From positions 40,948,345-41,012,344 of the forward strand of contig OX424574.1 of NCBI GenBank assembly GCA_949152435.1: DNA of 64,000 nucleotides, given 5' to 3'. The notes below the pieces were generated by a model. The model was given only the letters and a program-made list of their open reading frames with translations, made no database searches and was not told the origin of the DNA. The stretch is from Gastracanthus pulcherrimus (taxonomy: Eukaryota > Arthropoda > Insecta > Hymenoptera > Pteromalidae). The first letter of the stretch is position 1; each line of letters begins with the position of its first letter. Both the position numbers and the translations under genes were made by a program. Shown here in pieces: positions 31,871 to 44,419 of the stretch.

Positions 31871-32573
31871 TCGTAACTTCATTTGATTATCGCAGTGATT
31901 GTGAGATCTTGCTAATAATAAAGTATACTGGTATTAATAAATGTGACCGCGGAATTTTCCGTGAATATATATTGTAAATATTTAGACTAAGAGCTATTCG
32001 CTCTGTGTAATAAAAGCTACATGGATTTTAACGTTCGTGATGAATGAGTGATTTTGTAATGGATGTGCGTTGATTTTTAAATATAATAAATTTATAAACG
32101 ACGACTAACAAGGAAACTACCCGAAGTGTACCTCACCGATTTTCTTTATATTGTGATATGTTGTACTACAACAAAACGTATTAGACACGTATTTTTTTAC
32201 GTGTTAATTCGGCAATTTAAGGGGTGAAAACCATCCTTAAAATTTACCCCCAAAATCAGTTTTTTTTTAAATCTCAAAAACGAATTGAAATTTTCCGCTG
32301 AAACAAACGTCAATTTGTTTCTTATCAAAATGCGCTTCTGCGGCAATCACTTTCACTCTAAAGGGTTCCATCCCTTATTTTTTATAAGGGTATATATGAC
32401 TTTTTTTCGTTTTTTCTTTCTTCAGAAATTTCGTAATTAACCGAATCTTATAAAACATCGTTGTATTATAAACAATATTAAAATTAAAAGTTGACCGGTC
32501 CCGGGAGGTTAAAAAAAATTATTTAAAGGGGTAACTACCCTCTAACACGAGTTTCCTGACATACACAGAGAAA

Positions 32574-32793
32574 ATTTTCTGATAAAAATTACCGTGAAAA
32601 TCATTGTAAACGTGGGATATTCTGTCTTTAGAGGGGAAATTACCCTACTGAACGGTAAAAATTAACGTTATTCATTATAAATTTTATCATTCAGCACAGT
32701 AAATTTTACCGTTCAGTAGGGTATTTTTTCCTATGAAGTCAGAATATTTACAATGATTTTTACGGTAATTTTTATCAGAAAATTCTCTCTGTG
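32574..32793. mobile_element. MITE related to family 1, inside the left repeat of the 6.2 kb element
   Basis: A 220 bp palindromic element with CACAGAGAAAATTTTCTGAT and complementary ends, flanked by TA (32572-32573 and 32794-32795). The right-hand repeat of the host element at about 37871-37880 lacks it and shows the empty site, with a single TA. Its interior has the same CTACTGAACGGTAAAA-type words as family 1. Confidence 0.92.
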
Positions 32794-34126
32794 TAAGCCT
32801 TAATAATAAATTTACTTAATTTTGTAATATATTGTAAAACATGAAAAAGACAAAAAATGTATTTATACATACTTATACGACCATTTGAGGGGTGAAAAAT
32901 ACCCTTACACTTCACTCCCAAAAATCTTTTTTTTTTAATATCTTTATATATATATATATATTTATTTCTAATTTTAATATCTTTTTAATATATTTATTTT
33001 TCATAAAAATACGCTTCTGTGGTAATTGCTTTTACTTTCTAGGGTTGCATCCTTTGTTTCTTATAAGAGTAGAGATGACTACTTTTTTCTCCAGAAATTT
33101 ATTTTGTTCAATCTTATTAAAAGTCTGTATACTATAAACGATATTGATGTTTAATATTGAAAAGGAGAGAATGGTAGAAGAAAAAAGTCAAAGGCATAAC
33201 TACCGCTAATCGTGGCATCTAACATACACTATTAAAATTTTCTTAATTTTGTTATATATTGCAGAGTATAAAAAAATAATTAGAGATTTTTTTACTGGCT
33301 CCTATGTTGATTTAAGAAAAGCACCCTTACAGTTCACCTCCAGAAAACACTTTTTATTTAATTTCGTAAAAACAAAGTGCAATTTCTTATTACACATCAA
33401 TTTATTTTTTAAACAAAACTTATGTTGACATTGCTCGTGTTCTGATTGGTCGCTTTCATTTTTAGGAGTTTAAATAACATTGTATAGTTGTAATTTAAAT
33501 TTTGTATTATTTCAACTGCACCTTTATTTTTGATCTTGACCCACGTCACTCTGTATATGGCATTTTGTCCGTTAATTGAAATACAAATAAAAATAAAAAT
33601 AAAATAAAATAATATTGTTAAGGGTCTTTCTACTATAAATAAATATATTGAATTTCAATAAATCAAATTTAAAATTTAACACGTATGGCAGTTAAAAAAG
33701 AAGAGTAAAATATTTCTCGACGTTTTCTTTGATTTAAATATATGCTATTTTATTATAAAATAAAAATATATATCATAAATGCATGTTATAAAATTTTTTT
33801 TTAATGTTATACCTTTTAAGTTTATTTAATATATAAGTAATGTATGAAAGCTAAGAATATTTTGGTGCGCAGTTTGTTCTTTTATTAGGTCATCGAATAT
33901 CAAACATTTATTTTTATCCAGCATTCGAATCAGCAGCGATAACAATACGCAACCATTGATTTTAAGCAGTTACATTTCGCATCTTTTTCAGTTCGCACGT
34001 GCCAGTGATCAGTAAAATAAAATTTTATTATAGTTTTACGAATTAAAAACGAAATAATTGTTTTTCGTTAATTATAAGAACCTTAAGGTATGCATATTAT
34101 TTATTAAGCATTACATGAATGCGAAA

Positions 34127-34586
34127 TACCCTAGTGGAAATCAAACATGTATATATAAATATACAAGAGTGTACTTTATATATTAACAAACTTTTCATAG
34201 AGAAAATATTTAGTATAATTTAGCGATTTCATTTTGGATTTGCCACACTAGTTTATATTTAAATACGTATATATACACTACCTTATAGAATTTCGTAAAA
34301 AATGTACACTTATGTACATTTATTTACACTATTATACACAGATTATGTGATAATGAGAGTTAAAAACCTATTATTTTATGTATATTTGATATTATTGAGT
34401 CATTATATATTTTTCGATGCTATTATTTATTGTTTGTTGTATATTCATTATCAATGTTAGCTCATATACTTAATTTTATTGTTGAATTAAAACAGAAATA
34501 GACACTTTTATACACTTTTGTACATATTTATACATTTGTATACACTTATATACAGTTATATATACTTTTTTATTTTCGCAAGGGTA
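34127..34586. mobile_element. MITE with TACCCTAGTGGAAAT ends, copy 1
   Basis: The left end TACCCTAGTGGAAAT is mirrored at the right end (AGGGTA at 34581-34586, imperfect). The interior is built from short GTATAC/TACACTTT-type words on both strands. A second copy with the same termini but a different repeat word is at 55188-55684. Confidence 0.6.
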
Positions 34587-34837
34587 TTAAGGTCGATATA
34601 TTAAATTTCTAAAAATAGTTGAATGCTCATAGATGTTTGTAAAATCATTTAAATATTTTTCATTTTTTTAATCAAATACTAATACATTATTTTATAAAAA
34701 AGTTTTAAATATCTCTAACAGAATTAGTTCAATTTATTACATTTTGAAAAACTTTTTTTACAGAATATTATATAATCATCTTAATCATACTCATAATAGA
34801 ATGCAAATTCTTCATTTATTTTAAATTTCAAAAATTT

Positions 34838-35149
34838 TTGGATCGCCTGTGTATGTTTCAGATATTAAGAATGACTATCAATCCGATGAACATTATAAAT
34901 TTGCTTCTAATAACATTTCAAGTTTTAAACTTACCAAAAACTCCAGAAACACCTCAAGAGATTAGTTTAAAAAATAGTATTGAGAATATTCTATTAAATG
35001 CTATGAAGGAATTTCACGATGTAGAGATGGTTGAATATGAAACATTAAATTTTCAAGAACCGTATATGGGAGGATGGGGTATTGCCAGTCACCTAAACAA
35101 ACGTGCTTGTTATTTCCACTTTCAAATTGTTTCTTTGATCTTTAAATAA
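34838..35149 (+). CDS. Possible captured exon or gene fragment (unrecognised)
   Basis: An open stretch whose central part (EISLKNSIENILLNAMKEFH, DVEMVEYETLNFQEPYMGG) has normal-looking amino-acid composition and follows a plausible acceptor (TTTCAG near 34857). I do not recognise the family. Lying inside the 6.2 kb element, it may be transposon-encoded or a captured host exon. Confidence 0.25.
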   Translation: MDRLCMFQILRMTINPMNIINLLLITFQVLNLPKTPETPQEISLKNSIENILLNAMKEFHDVEMVEYETLNFQEPYMGGWGIASHLNKRACYFHFQIVSLIFK

Positions 35150-35267
35150 TTATTATGTTAGTTCAAACCATTGACTATAAATATTTATTATTGGATTAAT
35201 ATAAAAATGTAAGATATCGAAGCTATAAGTCGAAATAAAAAAAGCGTTTTTACCGAATTTACTCCAC

Positions 35268-35912
35268 ATCAAAGGGTAATACCAGTCAGCCTTGGTATAA
35301 TTCCGATCACTATTAGCAAGTTACTTTTATAGGTGAAAAATTTCTTTAAATCAATTATATGAACTTTCATATGCTCCGTCGCATTATTATTCTCACTTAC
35401 ATAGTGAAACATATAATAACATAACCACTGTTCAATCAAATACACTTAAGCAAAGTTACCCAACCTGAGAGCGCAGCGGAACGTTTTCTTAGCCTCACTT
35501 GCGGGAGCGTTATATAAATAACATTGTGACCGGGATTACCCCCATTCTGCTTAGTAATTTAAATTTATATGACAAAAAAGTAATAGGTTTATACTCTTTT
35601 TTCTTCGCTATTTCGTATTATTAGATTGTTAAAACTAATAAATATGCAAAAAATAACTGCATAAAGCAACAAATAATATACATAAAAGTTTATTTTATAG
35701 ACCATTTTTTTATAAGAAATGTAGGCCTACACTTTGATTGTATATAATTACTTAATAAAACTGAATAGAAAGTTGTTTGAACATTAGATTAATTGCATTT
35801 TATGTTGCGTTTAATATACTATTCGAATTATTACCTAAAAATGTTTAGATTATTGAAAATAAGGGTGACCGGAATTAGCCAGTGACCGGCATTACCCCGT
35901 TCTCCCCTAAAG
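35268..35912. mobile_element. MITE with GGGGTAATGCCGGTCAC-type ends
   Basis: The right end reads, in complement, GGGGAGAACGGGGTAATGCC then GGTCACTGGC. The left end reads GGGTAATACCAGTCAGCC then AATTCCGATCAC. A further inverted piece (GTGACCGGGATTACCCCC, near 35525) lies inside. The left terminus seems truncated. It belongs to the broad class of G-rich-ended MITEs also seen at 27416 and 47158. Confidence 0.55.
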
Positions 35913-35934
35913 ATGTTGATATGAAAATTATAGA

Positions 35935-37452
35935 AGACGATGGTAAAATATTTACAATTGATGAAGATTTACAACAATGTACAGAAGATACAGAAGAATT
36001 AGATCATGACTAATAAAGCAATAGCCATGGAATTCTGGAGAAGTGATTGATAAAAAATTTAGCATTCAAAACGGTACAAAATCGTTTTTGCAAGGTTCAG
36101 TCCATAACCTAATTAAAACGTTGGGCAAAAACATTAAATAAAGGAGGAACGTATAAAGAGAAAATAGGAAGAATTTGTTCTTTTGTTTTAGAAAATTTTA
36201 AAACTGCTGTTGATGCTGGTTATCCGGTTCATGACAAGGATTTACAAAAATGGGCGTTACAGGCTCAAAAAGATATTGGAAACGAAGATTTTCGTTGAAA
36301 AGCATCTAATCATTGGTTATCTAATTTTAAAAAAGCTCACAGAAATGTTAGTAGAAAAATTAACAAATTTGTAACCAAAAAAACACTTGAAGGAGTAGAT
36401 TATTTAGAAAGAACAGTTGATACGTTTGTTATTGAAATAAAAAAAAACGGATTCATGAAAAAGGTATAGAAAATGTATTTAATTCAGATTAATCAGGCTT
36501 TCAATTAGAAATGCACTCAGTCGTACATTAACAGTTGAAGGACATAATGTAGTTCAATGTTTGGTGCAATCGTTGACTTCTACAACTCATAGTTATACAA
36601 TTCAGTCAACAATATCAGTCGATGGTAGACTTCTTTCACCTCTTCTTATAGTTCTTAAAGAAACAAGTTGTGAATTTGGACTCATTATAGAACGAGACTT
36701 ATTTAGACCCCATAATGTATATGTTATGGCTTCTAAATCTGGAAAATTAACCTCAGGTAATTGGAAAAAATCTATTTATTTGATGTTGTAAATGTGTAAA
36801 TGAATGAACGTAAATGAGTAAATGATATTGAAAATGAGTAAATCATATTTGTAAAATTGTAAATTAAATTTTGGTATTTCAAATTTTATTTAATTTCAGA
36901 TCATTTTAAAACGTGGATAAAAGAAGTATACTTTCCCAACGTTGGTTCATCAAGTGATTTGTTAATAGACTCTTGGAGTGGGCATTGTCCTACTGTTATG
37001 CAAGAAGCGACCCCCCAGAATAAAGAAGTGATCTTAAAAATAATTTCGTAAGGAACTACGGGTAGAATACAACCTCTTGATGTTTATGGCTTCAGAGTAT
37101 GGAAGAGATATGTGAGACATTTCTCTGACTCTGTGATATTAATGAATGAGGATTTAAATCTACATTTAAGGAATCATATTATAAAGTTACAATCACTGGT
37201 ACATAATCAGCTATCATCACCGAGGTATATCGATTTATTCAAATTCGCGTCGTATAAATGTGGATACAGTGATGTAGCACCTGCGAAATTTGAAGTTCCA
37301 GTTAATGTTGCTTTTGGTACAAAATTTAATACACACTGCGAATTAGAACGTTCCTCTAACATTGCAATAGTTAGATGTTCTTGGTGTAAAAAGTCTCTAT
37401 GTTTGAAACATTTTTTTTATGACTACCATTATTGTTCATTGTATAAACACTA
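35935..37452 (+). pseudogene. pogo/Tigger-like DDE transposase, decayed
   Basis: Translation across several frames gives a complete but broken pogo-type transposase. An N-terminal helix-turn-helix region reads AVQ/FWRS-like then RWAKTLNKGGTYKEKIGRIC and HDKDLQKWALQAQKDIG. The catalytic region contains the first Asp box (FNSD, SGFQLEMHS), then LTSTTHSYTIQSTISVDGRL, FRPHNVYVMASKSGKLTS, the second Asp box (LLIDSWSGHCP) and the third region (TGRIQPLDVYGFRVWK). The C-terminus is Cys/His-rich (CSWCKKSLCLKHFF, YDYHYC). Multiple stops and frameshifts, including TAA/TAG within the helix-turn-helix part, rule out function. It is the likely source gene class for the element that carries it. Confidence 0.85.
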
Positions 37453-38311
37453 ATTTATATTTATAAAGATTATATCAAATTATTAGAAATATAGAAATTT
37501 AAAAAATTATATTCATATGTAGAAAAATTGTAGAATAAAAAATCAACATCAATATACAATATACAATATATCGTTTGTATGATAATTTATATATATTAAA
37601 AAGAAAATAAATTTATTTTTAGATAAAATAAGGTATCTAACCTTTCGTATAAAAGCAGAAAATCGTCCTTTACAAAGAAAAAATTGACTTTGGGTTAATT
37701 GGAAAATTTCAATTTGTTTTTTAGATATTAAAAAAAAAAGATTTTTCAGGGGTGAAGTAAAAGGGTGTTTTTCATCCCTCGAATGGTCGTATAAGTATAT
37801 ATGTATGTATATATTTGTTATGTTTTTTTCATGTTTTACAATAAATTATAAAATTAAGTTAATTATGAAGGCCTATGTCAAGAAACTCATGTTAGAGGGT
37901 AGTTACCCCTTTGAAAATTTTTTTTTAAAACTCCCGGAACCGGACAACTATTAATTTTAATATTGTTTATAATACAACGATTTTTTATAAGATTCGGTTA
38001 ATTACGAAATTACTGAAGAAAGAAAAAACGAAAAAAAGTCATATTTACCCTTATAAAAAATAAGGGATGCAACCCTTCAGAGTGAAAGCAATTACTACAG
38101 AAGCGCATTTTGATAAGAATCGGAAAATTTTAATTCGCTTTTGAGATATTAAAAAAAAACTGATTTTGGGGGTAAATTTTAAGGGTGGTTTTCACCCTTT
38201 AAATCGCCGAATCAGCACGTAAAAAAATACGTGCCTAATACTTTCTGATGTGCTACAACATATCACAATATCAAGAAAATCGGTGAGGTACACCTCGGGT
38301 AGATTCCTTGT

Positions 38312-39323
38312 AAGTGAAATATCTATAATGATTGTGTTTCCGATATGTGCGACGACGAACATTAGCAACTTATTCTTGTTTGGTTAAGAATCTACGATTT
38401 AAATATATATATTGGTTTAAAATAAAATAATTGTTTTATTTTATCCATCCTAAATGATTAATATCTCACAAGGTGCCTGCTCTTCCGTGATATTGGTATT
38501 AATAGCGTGAACTAGCAAGATTAACGGGATTTCCTGCAGGACCTGCTCCATTTCGTATCGTTGCTTTCTTTTAATCCTTAACTCGCTTGATAAAATGGTG
38601 CATTGAAAGTGGCGCTTCTTTTCGTTTTCCTCTAAGTTTGATACGTTACCACGGTTATAGGTACTCCGACACGCTCGAACGGTATTATCGAATGTTTTGA
38701 GCTACATTCAAATAGCTTATATTCAAATAGTTCCATGCCTATTAAATCTAAAATACGATAGTACCTTAAAATGGTACATTTACAAAAATGTAATCCTATA
38801 ATTAAATTATCAGAATATATTTTTGTGATTTTAAAATTTCAAAGCACTAACGTATTTTATATTTCACATGCATAAAATTACTTGAAAATAAGAAGGCATT
38901 CAATCTGTGAACAGCATTGTGTGATTTTCACGACTCTAATAAAATTGAATTATGTTACCTTCTTCGCCTTCTTCCAAACTTCCAAGACTATAACGAAGGC
39001 TCGGTCTGATGGACTTGGACGACCCGGAGAGCCTGGAATGTCCATGGGCCCATTTGCATTTGCGTGATAATAACAGTTAAATACGTACGCCATAAGCAAG
39101 GCTAAACATCAGTAAAAGTCAAAACCCTATGTCAGTGGTGGACTAAAATAAATTTATCCCACAAAACAAGAAAGGAATCATAAATAATTACGAATTAATT
39201 TTTATTTAATTATTACTACTATTTTACTTTAAAGTCATTTTTCTCAATTTTTTATTTTCATGATGCCTTTTCTACATCTAGACTTTAAGTTCGTCTCGCT
39301 TTAACTTTCAATGCTGAATATCA
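38312..39323. other. Intergenic, no supported gene
   Basis: Composition is slightly higher in GC near 38520-38700 and 38970-39060. A short frame ending GLGRPGEPGMSMGP (to 39067) looks collagen-like, but has no splice or family support. I see no other feature. Confidence 0.4.
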
Positions 39324-39486
39324 TTAACCCTTTACTACCGACCTGAAATTTAGTCAAGAAAGTAGCATAATTTGGTTGTGCTTGAATTATTTATATCTAT
39401 TTAATTTTAATTGAATTTGCGTTATCAAACTTTTGCACAATATCTGTCAAGATATTTAACGAATTTACATAAAGGTTAAAGGGTTA
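39324..39486. mobile_element. Small element with TTAACCCTTTACTACC / AAAGGGTTA ends
   Basis: The left edge TTAACCCTTTACTACC and the right edge AAAGGTTAAAGGGTTA are partial inverted repeats. A similar start is seen at 40576 (TTAACCCTTTAATGCC). The TTAA-led ends suggest a piggyBac-type MITE, with weak support. Confidence 0.35.
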
Positions 39487-39602
39487 GGAATATGATACAT
39501 TTACTAAGTTGAGAATATATGATCATATATGATTATGTGATATAAGAATACAATACTGTATACACTTGGACAGTTTGTAATATTTAAATATCAAGAACAA
39601 GT

Positions 39603-39680
39603 GTGGCACAGTGGCTGACTGAGCACCTGCGAAGTCAAAGGTCCCGTTCAAGACTTGGCGTCGGCGATTTTTTTATCTCT
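39603..39680 (+). repeat. tRNA-derived SINE relic
   Basis: The segment has a tRNA-like promoter layout: an A-box-like TGGCACAGTGGCTGACTGAG followed ~35 bp later by a B-box-like CCCGTTCAAGACTTGG. It ends in a T-rich tail. It cannot fold into a good tRNA, so a SINE head is the better reading. Confidence 0.55.
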
Positions 39681-40575
39681 TCTTTTCTTTTTTTAATGAC
39701 AAATATCTAATTAAATTTACGATAAAATTTATTTTTTAGTCCAAATAAGTGTCGATGTTTATTTTTTACGAAAAGATTAAATTGCAGAAAGTATACTTTA
39801 TTAAAGAATAAATTTTCCACACATAATTTAAAAATAATAATTGATGATTTTTAAGCGAAAGCGCTTGGCCCCGTTATTAATTACGTATCACTTCTGAATC
39901 ACAACGATAAATAAAATGCTTTTACTACCTTATGTAAGTATATTACTGCGGAGTATTGTTGAACATAACCCCCCTATTTAAGAATTGTTAATTATGTGTA
40001 CATCATTAAGGTATGTTCTGTATTGTTGAAAATATAATTAAAAATGGTGTTAAAAAATTATTAGTACGTAATATATGAAAGTTTATTGCGGAAAAGCGAG
40101 TTTAGCGATGGATGCTTTCAAAACTATGATTTTTAAACAGTAAAAGTAGTTCTCCGCATATAATATTGATGTAACTTATTAAAAGTGAACTTAAAGATTC
40201 ATCCTAATATTATTAAAAATTAAATTAGTTTTTAATTGTTTATACATTTTAAGAAGTATTTCACATGGTACAAGTTGCACACAGTTCTCCGCATACAATA
40301 TCGATGATACTTATTAAAAGTAAATTCAAAGATTCATTCTTATTAAAGTATATAAATTTTGTGTTAAGATGAACCTTTGAACCCGCTTCTAATAAGATTC
40401 TTCAAAATTGTATACAAACAACTACATTAACTAAACATGAAGGTTTTGAAATGACCCATCAATGAATAGTATGGGATTTGTACTATATTAAATAATTTTC
40501 AAGGTGTGTACTTATAAAATTTCATGCATTTCAAATTCAAATCCGAAAAACAAACACGAGTTAAAACAAACATTA

Positions 40576-41215
40576 ACCCTTTAATGCCAAAACGGTCGCC
40601 CACGACCGCCCACCTTCAAGCTCCATAAAAAATCTATAATCGATAAAGTAACTGCTCTAGCAGTTTAATCTCAGAAAAAAATGTTTTTTTTATACAAAAA
40701 AAAATCTATTAAATCGAAGTCTTACGTAAAAATTACAAAAAACGCCCTGGGGCGGGAAGAAACGTTTTTCTCCAATTCAAATAACATTATTCAAGTAAAA
40801 TGTACAACAAAATATTTTATGTAACACAGGCACGATTTTCGCGTTTTTATTCCCTATTAAGCGGGTCGTAAGTGACCGTTTATAGACCGGCGGACAATAT
40901 AAACCGTCAGCGGGCGGTAAAGGATATTCAGTTTTTTAATTTAGAAAATTTTGAAAGTTTTGGAATTTTGAATTTTTAGAATTTTTAAAATTTGTAGAAT
41001 GTTCTAATAAGCGGGTGGTTGCCGAGTCAAAAAACGGTCAAATTCGTCTTGCTTAATGTGCAAAAGAACGCAAAAATCAATACATGCGTCACATAAAATA
41101 TAGTGTGCACCAAGAGCTAAGTGGGCTTTTTGACCTCGTGTGGTTGCAGTACTCGGTCTATAAAAGCCCGCTTACCGCCCTTGGTATACAATATACTATT
41201 TTAAATCCAAAATCG
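40576..41215. repeat. Cluster of overlapping inverted-repeat fragments
   Basis: Three signals overlap. There is a TTAACCCTTTAATGCC start at 40576 with GGGCGGTAAAGG near 40914-40925. An inverted pair, ATAAAATATTTTATGTAACA (about 40808) and TGCGTCACATAAAATATAG (about 41085), flanks a GC-rich centre. A third piece runs from ATATAGTGTGCACCAAG to CTTGGTATACAATATACTAT (41097-41205) and resembles 14546-14720. Element borders cannot be resolved by eye. Confidence 0.45.
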
Positions 41216-42206
41216 ACATTAACTTTAACAGAAAGCCTAAGTTTGTGCAGTTTTTAATTAATAATTTCTATATACAACTCACTTTTCCGTAATAAACTTT
41301 TATATAGTAAGTACTATAGTATATTGTGTATCAAGGGCGGAAAGAGTTATTTCCCGAGGGTTAAATACCAGATCAGTATATAAGCTAACTTAGTACTATT
41401 ATATATATTTGCTAGAACGTATATACTTATGGGGAAGTGAAAGGTACTTATAAAGCGCGTTTTCAAATAATAATTCGAATTCAAATAATAACGGAATCTT
41501 TTGAAAATCATATAATATTTATATAAAATTAAAGGGTAAAGTAAGGGTATAGTAAGTCGATTTTTTTTCAAGAATTGACATTTTTTACTGGAATCTGTGT
41601 ATCGTTTTCTGTATTTTAAATAATTACTCGAAGAAAAATAAGTTTTTTAAAAAAAGATCCAAATAGTATGCACTTAAAATTTGTGTAAGCATTGACTGGT
41701 TCAAATTTCATAAAATTCGGTTGTTATTTGTAACCAAAATATCGTTTTGAATATGTTTCATGATAAACAATCCGACTCCTTTATAATAAAGATATTGATT
41801 TTTAGCAAAATGAGAGCAATAATTCTCATGAAGTGCATATCGACGTATATCATAAATTGCCGATATCTTTTGCTTTCAATTTGCAAACAGAAAGGTTATT
41901 GAATAATCGCTTATTTATATAAGAAAGATAAACAAATTAAATCAAAAGTTAATCAATATGCAATAAAATACTCTTTTTTAGAATATCTTAGATTGCTTCT
42001 GAGATTCAATTACAGATTTATTATCTTTTTTTTATTTAATATTCTTTAATTTTAGTGCCTAATCTCCAGTCTTAGTCGACGTTACAGAGACCAGTGACGT
42101 GGTCTCTTGAAAATATAAATTGCACACTTTTTATTCTCTATCATGATTCTATAATAAAGCGTTCTTTAATCAAGAGTTTAAAAATATGACTATCACTATC
42201 ACAATC

Positions 42207-42420
42207 CTTAAGGTGATGCTAAACCCCCTATCGCCGTCAAATACGGGGAACCAATTATTTCATTCAATTTTAAATTTTGAGAAAATATCTCTCTGAAAAA
42301 TTATTGTTTTTGATTACGACAGTAACGTCTCATATAGATATTTGCTAAAAATTGAAAATTAAATGAGAAAAGTGTTTCCTCATATTTGTTGGTGACAGGT
42401 GGCTTTAGCATCACCTTAAG
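42207..42420. mobile_element. MITE, 214 bp, CTTAAGGTGATGCTAAA ends
   Basis: Near-perfect inverted repeats of about 70 bp run from CTTAAGGTGATGCTAAAC on the left to TTTAGCATCACCTTAAG on the right, enclosing an AT-rich centre. It is non-coding. Confidence 0.85.
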
Positions 42421-42580
42421 ACATATTTTATATAATTAAAAAATTATTATTTCTTACATATTTTATTTTATTAATTTATTTTATTTTTTTTTGTTTTAAT
42501 TTGGTTTAAACAACTACTTTTAAATTAAAATTTAAGAATGTAATAATTAGGTTAAAATTTGTGTTGCAATATTAGGATTT

Positions 42581-42773
42581 TTTTTTAATTAACATCGCCA
42601 TGTTTGTGCTCTCATGTGGTGCTAATCGACGACGGGGGTCTGCGGTGTGTTTGTAAACAAAGCACATGTAATTTTTACAAAGGTGCTTTGTATCAATCAG
42701 CAGAGACTAGGATTCGAACCCGGGTCACCGGCGTGGGAATTCGACACTCTACCGACTGAGCCGCCGCAGGCCC
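42581..42773 (-). mobile_element. tRNA-derived SINE with 14 bp target-site duplication
   Basis: Read on the minus strand, the element begins with a tRNA-like head. A box CGGCTCAGTCGG is at 42752-42763 and a perfect B box GGTTCGAATCC at 42710-42720. It continues through a unique body and ends in an A-rich tail. CAATATTAGGATTT occurs directly on both sides (42567-42580 and 42774-42787), a 14 bp perfect duplication of the kind LINE machinery makes. The tRNA part does not form a proper acceptor stem, so it is not a functional tRNA gene. Confidence 0.9.
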
Positions 42774-44419
42774 CAATATTAGGATTTATAATTTAAAAAA
42801 AATATAGGTCCCTTAACTAAAATGTTTAAAAATGTTGCAACTTAAAATTATGATATATGTATAATCATAGATAGTTTTTTGATGATCAACTAAATGTTCA
42901 ACTATAAAACTAATATATAAATTCATACATCAACATTCATGAATAATTTTAATAAATAGTCATTTTATTTTCAAACAAGATAGAATAAAATTAAACTAAA
43001 TAACTCTTAGATTCACTTGGCGCACTGTATTGAATATTATTAGATAATTTGTTGTTAATAGACAATATTTATATTCTAGTATACTAATAATATCCCACTA
43101 ATAATATTGCATACAAAGATTTTATCATTATTCTGCTATTTTAACTTTAACTTACACGAGCGAGCGCCAGCGAGCAAGTGATGTAGCTACTTTAAACTAA
43201 AATATCTAATATCTGGAGAACATTGGACATGATTACGGGAGCCAGGCTTCATTTTTAAGTATCAGAAACTACCTCCTAAAGTTTGGTAAAAAATCTTTTC
43301 CCAGAGGTTGTCGACTCTCTTTGTGAGTAGAAAAGAGTCCAAGTTTCCATTTGGAAATCAGAAATAATAAAATAAACCAAATAAAAACTTATACAGTAGA
43401 AACAGCGAAGTATGAGATTACTGAAATAGAAAAAATGGAGAACGGTAAGAAAAAGAAAAATAAACGTCTAGAATGCCTAACAAGTACAAAAAAGGAAATT
43501 AAAAAACAAATTTATTTTGTTAACACGCATTTTCCAGATCACGAGAAACGAAACAAAGATATCGAAGAACAGAATCCGGAGGATATACCACTCTTCACAG
43601 ATGTAGAATTAAGAATCGCTGCTGACTTTATCAAGAAGAACAAGGCACCAGGACCAGACGAAATCTCGGTTTAGTCCCGGTCTTGAAAATAGCAGCAAGA
43701 GTATGCCTACAGCTACTTTTGAACGTGTACAACAGCTGTCTCAAGGCAGGCGTTTTTTATGAAAAATGGAAGATGCAAAGGCTAATGCTGATCTACAAGG
43801 GAAAATAGACCCCAACTCGGCATCGGGCAACAGACCGCTATGCACGTTCGAAATGGCTGGAAAACTACTCCAGAAACTTCTTAGATCTCGCCTACAAAAT
43901 GCAATAAAGGCAGACATTGACCTGTCAGGTAAACAATACGATTTTAGGAAAGGAAGATCAACTATTGATGCAGTACTAGAGGTCAAGAGAACCTTCAAAG
44001 AACAGATGACGAATAATTAATTCAAAGAGAAGTAATACAACTCTGCCAGATGGAAGGGTATGATTGAACCGCTGAAGAACAAGTATAAAGTACCACTGTG
44101 CATTCTTCGCATGGTAAAGGACTACCTAAAGGACAGGTGCTTGCTATACAATACCACCGAAGGACAAAGAATTTATGGAATAGGTCGTATGTCGATGTCC
44201 TGTTACTATGGATTAAAACTAGCAATAACCCACAAGACAAGAATATTTTAAACTAGAAAGCAGAAGAAAACTTTTAACAACAGCCAGAGAATGCAGGTAG
44301 AACCTGAGAGGATTCATGCTGGATTCTAAGATGAAATTCGGAGAACAGATCAAGCGAGCATCAGACAAAGCAGAATCAGTTACGACGGCGTTAAAGAGGT
44401 TCTATCGTCATATTGACCT

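Larger units (their letters stand above)
32108..38311. mobile_element. 6.2 kb DNA element with ~600 bp terminal inverted repeats
   Basis: The left end from 32108 (ACAAGGAA, CTACCCGA, GTGTACCTCACCGATTTTCT) is matched inverted at the right end to 38311. Identity continues for about 600 bp on each side: left to roughly 32945 with a 220 bp MITE inserted, right to roughly 37725. The repeats are built of degenerate subrepeats starting with a GGGGTGAAAA...ACCCTTA motif (left at about 32219, 32888 and 33310). Inside are a decayed pogo-like transposase (35935-37452), a TACCCTAGTGG element (34127-34586), a G-rich-ended MITE (35268-35912) and a possible gene fragment near 34838. It is either a large pogo-type element or an unrelated carrier. 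Confidence 0.75.

Noticed and set aside
35935..37452. Functional host gene derived from a transposase
   Set aside because: Several in-frame stops and frameshifts break the helix-turn-helix and catalytic parts.
38882..39067. Collagen-like small gene (GLGRPGEPGMSMGP)
   Set aside because: Only one short stretch looks collagenous. There is no start context, splice site or extended Gly-X-Y repeat.
42700..42774. tRNA gene on the minus strand
   Set aside because: A and B boxes are present, but the acceptor stem does not pair. A 14 bp target duplication and an A-rich tail show a SINE.
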